Shown: piece after piece, positions 17,130 through 25,437 of the stretch | How the letters are laid out: each line of letters starts with the position of its first letter | Position numbering within the stretch: position 1 is the stretch's first letter | Origin: an uncultured Nitrospira sp. | Lineage (GTDB): Bacteria > Nitrospirota > Nitrospiria > Nitrospirales > Nitrospiraceae | DNA length: 50,090 bases | Direction of reading: 5' to 3' | NCBI GenBank assembly: GCA_902500805.1 | Contig: CABVSA010000022.1 | Span: 1-50,090, forward strand | Program-made: the position numbers and the translations under genes | Notes under the pieces: model-generated | Databases searched by the model: none | The model's input: the letters and a program-made list of their open reading frames with translations, nothing else | What the model was told of the DNA's origin: nothing

Positions 17130-17215
17130 ACTGGTCCTGTTTGCATCAATCTTTGACCAGGATCCGATCCGTTGGTAAGCTCTCTCATTACTCACTCATA
17201 AGGACAACCATAACG

Positions 17216-18265
17216 ATGACCAGCAAGTCCGCATCGCTCCGACCCCGCCCCGCCTTATCGCGAGAGGATATCCTCCAGCAAATCAGCCTGCTACTCGATA
17301 GTCCGGAAGACGACCTCCATGCCGCACTCATGCGTGAGCTCATGACAGGACTGTTGAAGCTGCATGAGGCGCAGCTGGATCTCCTGGATGTCAAAATCGT
17401 CAACCGTGCGGTCAAAGAACTCCGCCATGCCTTTGGTGTATTCCATGGGTATCGCGACCGCAAAAAAGTGAGCATTTTTGGATCTGCACGGACTCCCTCC
17501 GACGATCCCAATTATCAGTTGGCCCACCAATTCTCCCAGGCCATTGTGCGAGCGGGGTTCATGGTCATTACCGGCGGTGCCGATGGCATCATGCGTGCCG
17601 CACAAGAGGGTGCGGGACGTGAGCACAGCTTCGGCGTCAACATCATGTTGCCGTTCGAACAAGGACCGAACTCGACGATCGCCGACGACCCAAAATTGAT
17701 CACCTTCAAGTATTTTTTCACCCGCAAGTTGATGTTCCAAAAGGAAGCCAACGCCATCGCACTGTTCCCCGGAGGGTTCGGCACACATGACGAAGGATTT
17801 GAAATCCTGACCCTCGCGCAGACAGGAAAGAGTGATCCCCAGCCGATCGTCTGTCTTCAGGCTCCCGGCTGTGACTATTGGGACGATTGGGCGGCATTCA
17901 TCACCAGACAACTCCTGCGCCGCAAACTGATCAACGAGGAAGACCTGGCGCTCTTCACTATCGTGACCTCCGCCGATGAAGCCGTGAACCACATCCTCCG
18001 CTTCTATCGGCGCTATCACTCCATGCGATTCGTGGGCAGGCAGCTGGCCATGCGATTGAAACAAGCCGTCTCTACCGAACAACTTGAGCAAATCCGGGAA
18101 CGCTTTTCCGATCTACTCTCCGACGGCACCTTTGAACTGAGCGGCCCACTGCAAGAGGAACTTGATGAACCAGCCATACGAGAGCTGCCACGGCTTGTAT
18201 TCAACTTCAATCGACGCAGTGCCGGGCGGCTCCGCCACCTGATCCACCACCTCAACGACTTGTAA
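17216..18265 (+). CDS. LOG-family Rossmann-fold protein (lysine-decarboxylase-like, TIGR00730-related)
   Basis: 349 aa from the ATG at 17216; a longer in-frame start at 17141 adds residues without family character. A helical N-terminus (about 90 residues) precedes a Rossmann domain with VSIFGSARTPSDDPNYQLA, MVITGGADGIMRAAQEGA and the LOG motif region LFPGGFGTHDEGFEILTLAQ. LOG proteins are cytokinin-activating phosphoribohydrolases or bind nucleotide monophosphates. In this protein the PGG-x-GT-x-x-E motif is intact. The added N- and C-terminal helical regions mark it as a large LOG-like variant, and its real substrate is not known. It follows the CBS-PilZ gene by about 85 bases. Confidence 0.82.
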   Translation: MTSKSASLRPRPALSREDILQQISLLLDSPEDDLHAALMRELMTGLLKLHEAQLDLLDVKIVNRAVKELRHAFGVFHGYRDRKKVSIFGSARTPSDDPNYQLAHQFSQAIVRAGFMVITGGADGIMRAAQEGAGREHSFGVNIMLPFEQGPNSTIADDPKLITFKYFFTRKLMFQKEANAIALFPGGFGTHDEGFEILTLAQTGKSDPQPIVCLQAPGCDYWDDWAAFITRQLLRRKLINEEDLALFTIVTSADEAVNHILRFYRRYHSMRFVGRQLAMRLKQAVSTEQLEQIRERFSDLLSDGTFELSGPLQEELDEPAIRELPRLVFNFNRRSAGRLRHLIHHLNDL

Positions 18266-18331
18266 GGCACTCCGATTCCATGTAGAGTTGCCTTCTTGTT
18301 CTACGCCAGGTAGAGGTCCTCTCCCAAGTCT

Positions 18332-19204
18332 ATGACTCTCGTATCAACCGCTCCACCATTCCACGGTCCCCCTGACATCGTCCTGTACCATGCGGACTGT
18401 TTCGACGGATTTGGAGCCGCCTGGGCGGTCTGGAAGAAGTTTCCGAACGCCAGATTTCTCCCCGTCAAACACGGCCAACCTCCGCCTCCCGATCTCAATG
18501 ACCGTCGGGTGCTCATCGTCGACTTCAGCTATGCACGGCCGATTCTGGAGACGATGGCCGCAGAAACGAAAGAACTCCTGATCTTGGACCACCATATCAC
18601 CGCCGAACGGACCTTGGCCGGATTTCCCCATGCCTACTTTGACCAGACCAAGTCCGGAGCCGTCTTGAGCTGGGAATGGGCCCATCGAACGCCGGCACCT
18701 TGGCTGCTTCAGTATGTGCAAGACAAGGACTTATGGACGTGGGTATTACCAGGCAGTCGTGAAATCAGCGCGGCACTGGCGTCCTATCCGCTCGACTTCA
18801 GCCTGTGGGACGAATTTTCGCAATCGACACTCGAGCAGGAAGGTCGAGCCATTCTCCGCTATGAACAAGAACTCGTTGGGAAGCTCGCAGCACAGGCCGT
18901 GATGGTCTCCTTCCAGGGAGAAGTCGTTCCGTCCGTTCAGAGTGCGATTCTCACAAGCCAGATCGGCGAGCGGCTTTCTCCTGAGCATCCGTTTTGCGTA
19001 ATTTGGCACGATCGGGATGGCCGTCGCTATTTCAGCATGCGTTCGCGAGCGGATGGGACGGATGTGGGGGCGATTGCCGCCTCATTCGGCGGTGGAGGCC
19101 ATACCCATGCCGCCGGGTTTTCAGTTCCGTTGGGCCACGATGGATCTCCCCCAAGCGACCCGCACTTGCCTCGCTTGGTGACCGCTCGACACCAACACCT
19201 ATAA
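18332..19204 (+). CDS. DHH-family phosphoesterase
   Basis: 290 aa. Motif I, LYHADCFDGFGAAWAVWKKF, is followed by LIVDFSYARP and motif III, LLILDHHITAE (the DHH). The DHHA1 half closes with VGAIAASFGGGGHTHAAGFS (GGGH). The family hydrolyses phosphodiesters with Mn2+ (RecJ, NrnA, c-di-AMP phosphodiesterases). This short form, with the HADCFDG start, matches stand-alone oligoribonuclease-like or phosphoesterase proteins whose substrate is often unknown. It is followed after 12 bases by the rhomboid gene; coupling is probable. Confidence 0.88.
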   Translation: MTLVSTAPPFHGPPDIVLYHADCFDGFGAAWAVWKKFPNARFLPVKHGQPPPPDLNDRRVLIVDFSYARPILETMAAETKELLILDHHITAERTLAGFPHAYFDQTKSGAVLSWEWAHRTPAPWLLQYVQDKDLWTWVLPGSREISAALASYPLDFSLWDEFSQSTLEQEGRAILRYEQELVGKLAAQAVMVSFQGEVVPSVQSAILTSQIGERLSPEHPFCVIWHDRDGRRYFSMRSRADGTDVGAIAASFGGGGHTHAAGFSVPLGHDGSPPSDPHLPRLVTARHQHL

Positions 19205-19216
19205 CCTCGAGTCCTC

Positions 19217-19921
19217 GTGATCCCACTCCATGACGATAATCCGACCAGACTGACCCCCCTGGTGACGATGGCGTTCATCGCCATGTGTTTTGTCGTGTTT
19301 GTCTATCAGAGCAATCTGCGAGAGGTGCCGGCTCAGCTCTTTGCCGTTCAGTACGGTGCGATTCCATCCGTGATCTTCGGTACCGCCACCCTCCCAGAGG
19401 AAGCAGCCGTCGGGTTTCCCGCCGTATTCACATTGGTGACGAGCATGTTCCTGCATGGAGGTTGGATGCACCTGCTGGGAAACATGCTGTACCTGTGGAT
19501 TTTCGGGAACAATGTTGAAGACGCCATGGGCCATGCCAAGTTCGTCGTCTTTTATGTCTTATCCGGTATGCTGGCAGCGCTCAGCCATGCGTTGACCGAT
19601 CCTTCCTCCGAGATTCCAATGGTCGGAGCCAGCGGAGCCATTTCTGCGGTATTGGGCGCCTATCTGTTGCTCTATCCGCGCGCGCGCGTGTTGGTGATGC
19701 TCCCGGCGATCGGAATGACCCGGGTGCCGGCCGGCATCGTCCTAGGAATGTGGTTCGTGACTCAACTTATCAGCGGAGGCATGAGCATAGGCTCCACAGG
19801 CAGTGGGGTCGCCTTCTTCGCTCACATCGGCGGATTTCTTGCGGGGATGGCGTTAATCGGACTGTTCAAGCGGAGGGACGTGCGGTTCTTTGCTCCTGGA
19901 CGGTCGACTTGGGATCGATAG
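19217..19921 (+). CDS. Rhomboid-family intramembrane serine protease
   Basis: 234 aa from a GTG start. N-terminal helix is TPLVTMAFIAMCFVVFVYQ. A long L1 loop follows, and then WMHLLGNMLYLWIFGNNVED (the first active-site helix, with the conserved H-x-x-x-N). The catalytic Ser sits in GASGAISAVLGAYLLLYPRA (GxSG) and the catalytic His in FFAHIGGFLAGMALIGLF. The dyad is complete, so this is probably an active protease that cuts membrane proteins. It has six helices. Substrates are unknown. It lies on the transcript of the DHH phosphoesterase. Confidence 0.93.
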   Translation: MIPLHDDNPTRLTPLVTMAFIAMCFVVFVYQSNLREVPAQLFAVQYGAIPSVIFGTATLPEEAAVGFPAVFTLVTSMFLHGGWMHLLGNMLYLWIFGNNVEDAMGHAKFVVFYVLSGMLAALSHALTDPSSEIPMVGASGAISAVLGAYLLLYPRARVLVMLPAIGMTRVPAGIVLGMWFVTQLISGGMSIGSTGSGVAFFAHIGGFLAGMALIGLFKRRDVRFFAPGRSTWDR

Positions 19922-19950
19922 CAAAGCAATCCGGATTAGGCCAACGCACG

Positions 19951-21798
19951 TTAGGCAGCATCCAACATTTCTCTCACTTTCCCGATCAACCCGGTCTGGC
20001 GATACGGCTGCTGCAGAACAAACCGCTGATTGATTCGGTGCTGTCGAATCGTTTCATCATCATAACTGGATAGAAACAATGCCTTCATCGTGGGCTGGAG
20101 ATCTAACAGCCGCCTGGCCAATTCACGCCCGCCGATTTCCGGCATGACCAATGGACTCACAGTAAGATGCACGATCCCCTGATACTGTTGCGTCAACATC
20201 AGCGCCTCGACCGGTGAAGCGGCCTCCAGAACATGGTAGCGGTGCCGCTGTAGGACCGACTTCGCTAACTTCCGTTCAATTTCGTCTTCTTCCACCAATA
20301 AGATGGTCTCTCCTCCCCTGGCCAACATGGACTTCGGAAGCGAATCCTCCTGTCCATCAGGGACGGACGCAGCGGGAAAGGACACGCGGACGACCGTCCC
20401 CTGCCCTGGCCGGCTCTCCACACCCAGCCGACCTCCATGTTGTTTCACAATCCGAAAGACAGCAGTCAGGCCGAGTCCGATATTCATTTCCTTGGTCGAA
20501 AACAACGGCTCAAACATGTGGGCTTGAGTATCCAAATTCATGCCGGTTCCGGTATCACTGATGGTGATCTCAACCTGGGGTACCGCTGCACCGACCTGAG
20601 TTGTCCTGGCGGATTTCACCGGCGCTTCGATTGTCTTGACGTCGATCGTGAGCCGACCACCATTCGGCATGGCGTCCCGCGCATTCACCACCAACTGAAA
20701 GAGGATGGTTTCCAGCCCCTCTCGGTCAACTTCTACATGTGCCGCCTGGGGGTCCAACTGCACCCGCAACTCAATGTGCTCAGGCAAAAGATCCGCTATC
20801 ATGCCGCGCACTTCGCCCAACACGGCATGGACCGACACCTTGTTTCGATCCGAATCTCTCTCAAGATTGAGTGCAATGAGTTGTGCCGTAAGCGTGGCGG
20901 CTTGTTCTCCGACCTTGAATAATTCGTCGACCGTCCCTCGAAGCGGGTCATGTTGTTGAAGATGCGTCAACATGATCCCGGTCTGTTTGCCGACGGCTGA
21001 AAAGAGAGATCCGAACTCCCCCGCAATTCTCGCCGCGACTCGGCCGACTGCCTCAAGTTTCTGCGCCTCCTGCAGCTGCCGTTCAAGCCCCTGCCTGGTG
21101 AGTTGCCCTTCTCGCAAATCTGTTTTGGCCTTGGTCAGATCTGATTTTAACGCAGCGATCCTGGCCTCCAATTCGACCTTTGCGGTGACCAAGTCCTCTT
21201 CAGTCTTCTTCAACCCTTCGACATCTTTCTGTAGGGAGTCGTTCTCTTTCTGGACGACCGCCGTATTTTCCAGAGCCACTCCATAGAAGACCGCCATCAC
21301 GACCAACACCGGGATGCCCAGCAACTGTCCGGTCACCGGCGTTCCCGTGTTCAGAATACCTTCATAGAGGACCACGGAATATCCGGCGCTCAAGAGCAAC
21401 GAGAGACCGAAAAGATGACTAAGTCGCCGAACGGATGCCGCCAGCAACATGAGCACAAAATAGGTGATATAGAGATCAGATCGGGCATTCCCTGAGAGAT
21501 AAATGGCAGCGGTGACTAGGATCGTATCCAGAGCCACCAACGTGGACCCAAACCAGGCTGCTTCAAATACGGTTCGAGGCAGCATGACCAGGGCAATGGC
21601 CCCAAGCCAGAGTCCCAACACCAGACTATTGGTCGTCACTCGACTCAGGACGGGGTCGGCCCCGAACAGCAGCTCATAGGACAAGATGATCGTGACCAGC
21701 CCCTGAAGGACAAGGTAGCGCGATCCTGAGTCCGTCAGCATCCGATAGAGTCGGTCTGGAGCTTGGTGGGATTGAGATTGGGCCGGACGAGTTCCCAT
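19951..21798 (-). CDS. Hybrid histidine kinase-like protein lacking both phosphoacceptor residues
   Basis: 615 aa. Six hydrophobic segments (about 30-175), then a coiled coil (180-250), a dimerisation helix, an HATPase domain (350-475) and a receiver domain (497-612). The ATPase domain is intact: VVNARDAMPNGG (N box), ISDTGTGMN (G1), FEPLFSTKE (F box), GLGLTAVFRIVKQHGG (G2). The dimerisation helix reads AVGRVAARIAGEFGSLF. The phosphoaccepting His of the usual I-A-H-[DE]-F-N is Gly (residue 260, codon 21019-21021). In the receiver, LTVSPLVMPEIGG has Pro or Ser instead of the phospho-Asp (codon about 20152-20154), and VLQQPY has Gln instead of the conserved Lys. The domains are otherwise well kept, so it is more likely a pseudokinase than a decaying gene. 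No partner response regulator is adjacent. Confidence 0.88.
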   Translation of the reverse strand: MGTRPAQSQSHQAPDRLYRMLTDSGSRYLVLQGLVTIILSYELLFGADPVLSRVTTNSLVLGLWLGAIALVMLPRTVFEAAWFGSTLVALDTILVTAAIYLSGNARSDLYITYFVLMLLAASVRRLSHLFGLSLLLSAGYSVVLYEGILNTGTPVTGQLLGIPVLVVMAVFYGVALENTAVVQKENDSLQKDVEGLKKTEEDLVTAKVELEARIAALKSDLTKAKTDLREGQLTRQGLERQLQEAQKLEAVGRVAARIAGEFGSLFSAVGKQTGIMLTHLQQHDPLRGTVDELFKVGEQAATLTAQLIALNLERDSDRNKVSVHAVLGEVRGMIADLLPEHIELRVQLDPQAAHVEVDREGLETILFQLVVNARDAMPNGGRLTIDVKTIEAPVKSARTTQVGAAVPQVEITISDTGTGMNLDTQAHMFEPLFSTKEMNIGLGLTAVFRIVKQHGGRLGVESRPGQGTVVRVSFPAASVPDGQEDSLPKSMLARGGETILLVEEDEIERKLAKSVLQRHRYHVLEAASPVEALMLTQQYQGIVHLTVSPLVMPEIGGRELARRLLDLQPTMKALFLSSYDDETIRQHRINQRFVLQQPYRQTGLIGKVREMLDAA

Positions 21799-21991
21799 GC
21801 TAGGTCTACCTCCAGAGGTGGAAATAGCCGGAAAACAGCAAATTGTGTGCCCTCCGGCCCATGGCGAATTCTTCGGTTTTCTGCCTATGCCATACGAGGT
21901 CGGACCGCTTCCGAACCATCAAGGGACAAAATCGAACGGACAGGGTCGGTCAGGAACGAACTTTTTGGAGGAAATAGATGCCGTCTTTGGC

Positions 21992-23176
21992 TTATGGAGC
22001 GGATGGAATGGCGGAGGGAGGGGTATGGACTCGTGACAGGAATTGCTGAGCCGATGCGACCACGATTGCTCTTTCTGGGGCCGTAAACGTCACATGACCC
22101 ATTTTCCTTCCCGGGCGAATCACTCGCTTGCCATACAGATGCACCGAGGCGCCCGGGGTGGAAAAGGTTTCCCGGCTTCCCTCACCGGACATCACGACGG
22201 TCACCTCGTCTCCAAGGAGATTCACCATGACGGCAGGGGACAGCAGTCTCACTTCACCCAATGGAAGACCACACGTCACGCGAACCTGCTGCTCAAATTG
22301 AGAGACGGTACAGGCATCCAAGGTGTAGTGCCCGGAGTTATGCGGACGCGGCGCAATTTCATTGATGAGCAAGCGACCGTCTTGGGCCTGGAAGAGCTCA
22401 ATGCAGAAGATTCCCACTCCATGCAGCTCAGCCACCGCCCGGACGCTCAGCTCACAGGCGGCCTCGGCGTCCCTGGAAGAGATGGAAGCAGGAACGACGC
22501 TATCCCGCAGAATCCCCTGCTCATGCCGATTCTCAACGACAGGATAGACACGGGTTTTGCCGTTTCCAGATCTGACCACGAGGACCGAGAGCTCTCGCAC
22601 AAAGGGAACGACCTGTTCAGCGATCCACCGGACCCCGGAGGATGGTGTGCTGAGGATCTGCTCGAACTGCGTGATATCAGAGGGCTGTCTGATCAGCCAT
22701 TGACCTTTTCCGTCGTACCCGCTTGTCGCCGTTTTACAGATCAGTGGAAGGCCGAGACGTTTGATCACTTGATGAAGCTGATGGACGGACTGTACCTCAG
22801 CAAAGTCCGGAACGGGAATCGAACAGGACGACAAGAACTGCTTCTGAGTCAGGCGGTCTTGGAGAATTCGCAGGACGGCACTCGATGGACGCAGCGGTCG
22901 ACGTTGCTCAAGCCATTGGCAGAGCTCGACTGGGATATTTTCCCATTCCAGCGTTATGGCGTGAACCGAATCTACGAATCGCTCCCGGGTATCATGATCT
23001 GCGAAGGAAGTAGAGAATGATTGGTCCGCAATCCGATGGGCCGGTGCATCGGAATCAGGATCCCACACAGCAACCCGATAGCCCATGCGGCGAGCCGCCC
23101 CGGTGAACATCGCGCCAAGTTGTCCACCGCCAAGGACCCCTAGCATAGACCCTGGCTCGAGTATCGGCTCCATCAC
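21992..23176 (-). CDS. purK: N5-carboxyaminoimidazole ribonucleotide synthase
   Basis: 394-aa ATP-grasp enzyme of de novo purine synthesis; it carboxylates AIR with ATP and bicarbonate to N5-CAIR. The N-terminus [20 protein letters not shown] is the PurK signature. Other motifs are [19 protein letters not shown] (ATP-grasp), [20 protein letters not shown], and [20 protein letters not shown], with VSQFEQQVR. The start overlaps the purE stop by four bases, the usual coupled purE-purK arrangement. Its length and motifs are complete. Confidence 0.96.
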   Translation of the reverse strand: MMEPILEPGSMLGVLGGGQLGAMFTGAARRMGYRVAVWDPDSDAPAHRIADQSFSTSFADHDTRERFVDSVHAITLEWENIPVELCQWLEQRRPLRPSSAVLRILQDRLTQKQFLSSCSIPVPDFAEVQSVHQLHQVIKRLGLPLICKTATSGYDGKGQWLIRQPSDITQFEQILSTPSSGVRWIAEQVVPFVRELSVLVVRSGNGKTRVYPVVENRHEQGILRDSVVPASISSRDAEAACELSVRAVAELHGVGIFCIELFQAQDGRLLINEIAPRPHNSGHYTLDACTVSQFEQQVRVTCGLPLGEVRLLSPAVMVNLLGDEVTVVMSGEGSRETFSTPGASVHLYGKRVIRPGRKMGHVTFTAPERAIVVASAQQFLSRVHTPPSAIPSAP

Positions 23177-23757
23177 GATCGCCGTTGTTGTCCAGCGGGC
23201 ATCTTGGCCACGATTCCCTTTGCCTCAGGGGAGCTGAGAACCGTCTCCGTCTGAATACGCCGGTACGCGATCACTCGCTCTGCGATGTCAGGACGGCTTC
23301 CGGAAAGGATCTGTGCGGCAAGGAGGCCGGCATTTTCGGCACCGCCGATCGCGACTGTGGCCACGGGAATACCTTTGGGCATCTGAACGATGGAGAGCAA
23401 TGAATCCAGGCCTCGCAGGTTTTCTGTCGGAATGGGCACCCCGATCACAGGGAGATGCGTCTTCGCGGCGAGCATTCCCGGAAGGTGAGCAGCACCGCCT
23501 GCCCCGCCGATAATCACTTGAATACCCCGCTCTGAAGCCGTGGTGGCATACTCAAAAAGTCGGTCTGGTGTCCGATGTGCTGAAACAACAAGGAGTTCGT
23601 ACGGGATACCCAATTCAGCTAAGATCGCTCCGGCCTTTTCAAGGATAGGAAAGTCGGACTTACTACCTCCCAATACGCCAACGATCGGCCTTTCCTGCAA
23701 CGCACTCGCACGAGTGCTGCCACGAGACTGTCGTAGCGGCAGCCTGCTCTTACCCAT
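23173..23757 (-). CDS. purE: N5-carboxyaminoimidazole ribonucleotide mutase
   Basis: 194-aa class I PurE, which moves the carboxylate of N5-CAIR to give CAIR. Motifs are [51 protein letters not shown] and [21 protein letters not shown] basic 22-residue N-terminal extension ([16 protein letters not shown]) precedes the family start. The ATG at 23757 has a GGAGGCAGAG ribosome binding site and is therefore preferred. It is first in the purEK transcript, with a 16-bp perfect palindrome 30 bases upstream. Confidence 0.95.
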   Translation of the reverse strand: MGKSRLPLRQSRGSTRASALQERPIVGVLGGSKSDFPILEKAGAILAELGIPYELLVVSAHRTPDRLFEYATTASERGIQVIIGGAGGAAHLPGMLAAKTHLPVIGVPIPTENLRGLDSLLSIVQMPKGIPVATVAIGGAENAGLLAAQILSGSRPDIAERVIAYRRIQTETVLSSPEAKGIVAKMPAGQQRRS

Positions 23758-23786
23758 ACCCTCTGCCTCCTTTGATTAGACACGTC

Positions 23787-23802
23787 CCAGGCAATTGCCT
23801 GG
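23787..23802. promoter_or_regulatory. 16-bp perfect palindrome upstream of purE (candidate operator)
   Basis: CCAGGCAATTGCCTGG is a perfect inverted repeat with no spacer, located 30 bases before the purE start. It has the shape of a homodimer binding site. The regulator is unknown, and the sequence does not match the E. coli PurR box closely. Confidence 0.4.
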
Positions 23803-23860
23803 CCTTGCTGGCGGCACCATAGCCAGTCCGCCGAACCGGGTCAAGTTTGGCTGGAGGTAG

Positions 23861-23897
23861 AAATAAAATGGCCCAGGGGAGTTCCCCTGGGCCATTT
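23861..23897 (-). terminator. Rho-independent terminator of the TolC-ABC-HlyD operon
   Basis: On the minus strand, a 14-bp perfect stem (AAATGGCCCAGGGG / CCCCTGGGCCATTT) with loop AACT is followed by TTATTTC. It lies 47 bases after the HlyD stop, so it closes the minus-strand secretion-like operon and insulates it from purE-purK downstream. Confidence 0.85.
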
Positions 23898-23943
23898 ACT
23901 CGACCACTCTTGGTACCACGGCGATCGCCGCGGCACGCTTTAC

Positions 23944-25389
23944 TTACTTACCGCCAGGTGCTGCTACCTTCGGCGCGAACATTTCAAATAGACTCGGTTC
24001 ACGCTCCAGATAGTCAGGTGGGAAGAAGTTGAACCGCCGCCACAGTTCGTACCAGAGCGGCACACGATTCATAATGACCCAACCCAGCACCTTGGTTCCT
24101 TGTCTCACCTGAGTTTGCTCAGGCCATGGCTGAGAATCCTCGGGGTCCGGAACCACCCAGAATCGATAGTTGCCCTTGCCATCATCGATCTGGTCGACCA
24201 CCTTAATGATACCCCCGCGGGTACCAGCCATGAGGCCAGGCCAAGCCGGCAAGGGAATAGCGGGAACTCCAAAGAAGAGGATCCTGACTTTGCGTCCAGG
24301 CGTCAGGAGTGGGGAATCCAACCCCTCAGCCACCATCTCAATGGCGGGATCAGCAGCAAGAGGAGAAATCGTAACCAAATTCTCTCCCTGCTTCACCGTC
24401 TCGTTGATCCCGACCTTGTTCATCTTGACAACGGTGCCGTCCATCGGCGAGTACAGTTTTGCCGCTTCAATACGCTGTTGGACCCCTTGTTGCTTGTAGG
24501 CGATCTCCGCCAGCGATTCGGTCGCCTTCGCAGCTTCAGCAACGGCGGAATCACGCGAGGCAATCGCGTCCATCAACTTTTGGTTCACGTCGGCCGAGAC
24601 TTGGTCACGACCGAAGCTCAACGATGACCTGGCCTGCTCCGCAGCCTGCAAACTCGCCTGTGCAGCCTGTAAGCCTGCCTTGGTCCCGATCTCGGTTTGG
24701 ATCGTCAACTCAAGTTCACGTTGTGAGACCAATCCTTCCCGAACCAATTGTCGGTGACGGTCGACGTTGAGTTGGGCTGTGTGCACATCGATCTTGAGCT
24801 GTTCGACCTTCTGCTGCGCTTCACGCACTTTGTTGTCAGCCTCAACAACCCGCGCCTCGGCTGAGGGGACGGCAGCCTGGACCAATTTTCTCATTTCACC
24901 GATTCGTCTGTTCAACTGGTCTGCCCTGGCCAATGCAGCCTGGCGAGTCTTCTCCAAGGCATCTTTTCTCTGTTCAAACAGAGGAAGGATCTCAGGCGCC
25001 ATAAAGGTCGGATCATAGTCTTCCAGCTCACCGACGAGTTCACCCTTTTTAACCTTCACACCTTCATAAATGTGCCAAGCCTTGATTCGACCAGTAATCC
25101 GAGATTCAATATTCTGAGGCCGATCATAGGGTGTATAGGCTGAAACCTTGCCCGTCGCTTGAATCGTTTGTGTCCAGGGGACAAACTCAAGGACGATCAG
25201 AAACAAGAGCAGAATCGTAAGAATGGCACGAGACGCCGTGAACATCCCCCTCGGGATTTGTACCGCTTGCCAGCAAGGCAGCTTTGCCAATGCCGGGCCT
25301 TGTTCAATCGTGATCGCTTCCAAGCCGACCCCTCGTTGAACCAGCGCGCGCTCACCGCTACTATCATGACCGTGACTTAGGCTAGCCAT
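23944..25389 (-). CDS. HlyD-type periplasmic adaptor (membrane fusion protein)
   Basis: 481 aa. One N-terminal membrane anchor (ILTILLLFLIVLEFVPW, about residues 55-72) is followed by a half lipoyl domain (ESRITGRIKAWHIYEGVKVK). A long alpha-hairpin comes next, rich in Ala, Gln and Glu (residues 130-290). The second lipoyl half is AAKLYSPMDGTVVKMNKVGI. A beta-barrel region follows, ending VLGWVIMNRVPLWYELWRRF-NFFPPDY. The last motif recurs in adaptors that partner ABC-type inner-membrane proteins in some Gram-negative phyla. It should bridge the inner-membrane protein (25438-27114) to one of the TolC-like channels. It is the last gene of the operon, 48 bases after the ABC-like gene. Confidence 0.92.
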   Translation of the reverse strand: MASLSHGHDSSGERALVQRGVGLEAITIEQGPALAKLPCWQAVQIPRGMFTASRAILTILLLFLIVLEFVPWTQTIQATGKVSAYTPYDRPQNIESRITGRIKAWHIYEGVKVKKGELVGELEDYDPTFMAPEILPLFEQRKDALEKTRQAALARADQLNRRIGEMRKLVQAAVPSAEARVVEADNKVREAQQKVEQLKIDVHTAQLNVDRHRQLVREGLVSQRELELTIQTEIGTKAGLQAAQASLQAAEQARSSLSFGRDQVSADVNQKLMDAIASRDSAVAEAAKATESLAEIAYKQQGVQQRIEAAKLYSPMDGTVVKMNKVGINETVKQGENLVTISPLAADPAIEMVAEGLDSPLLTPGRKVRILFFGVPAIPLPAWPGLMAGTRGGIIKVVDQIDDGKGNYRFWVVPDPEDSQPWPEQTQVRQGTKVLGWVIMNRVPLWYELWRRFNFFPPDYLEREPSLFEMFAPKVAAPGGK

Positions 25390-25437
25390 GGAGCCTCCAT
25401 AATAAAAATACTTCTATGAATTCCCCGTTTCAACGAC

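Noticed and set aside
17141..17215. Longer start for the LOG-family protein
   Set aside because: The added 25 residues have no helical or family character, and the ATG at 17216 begins the conserved region.
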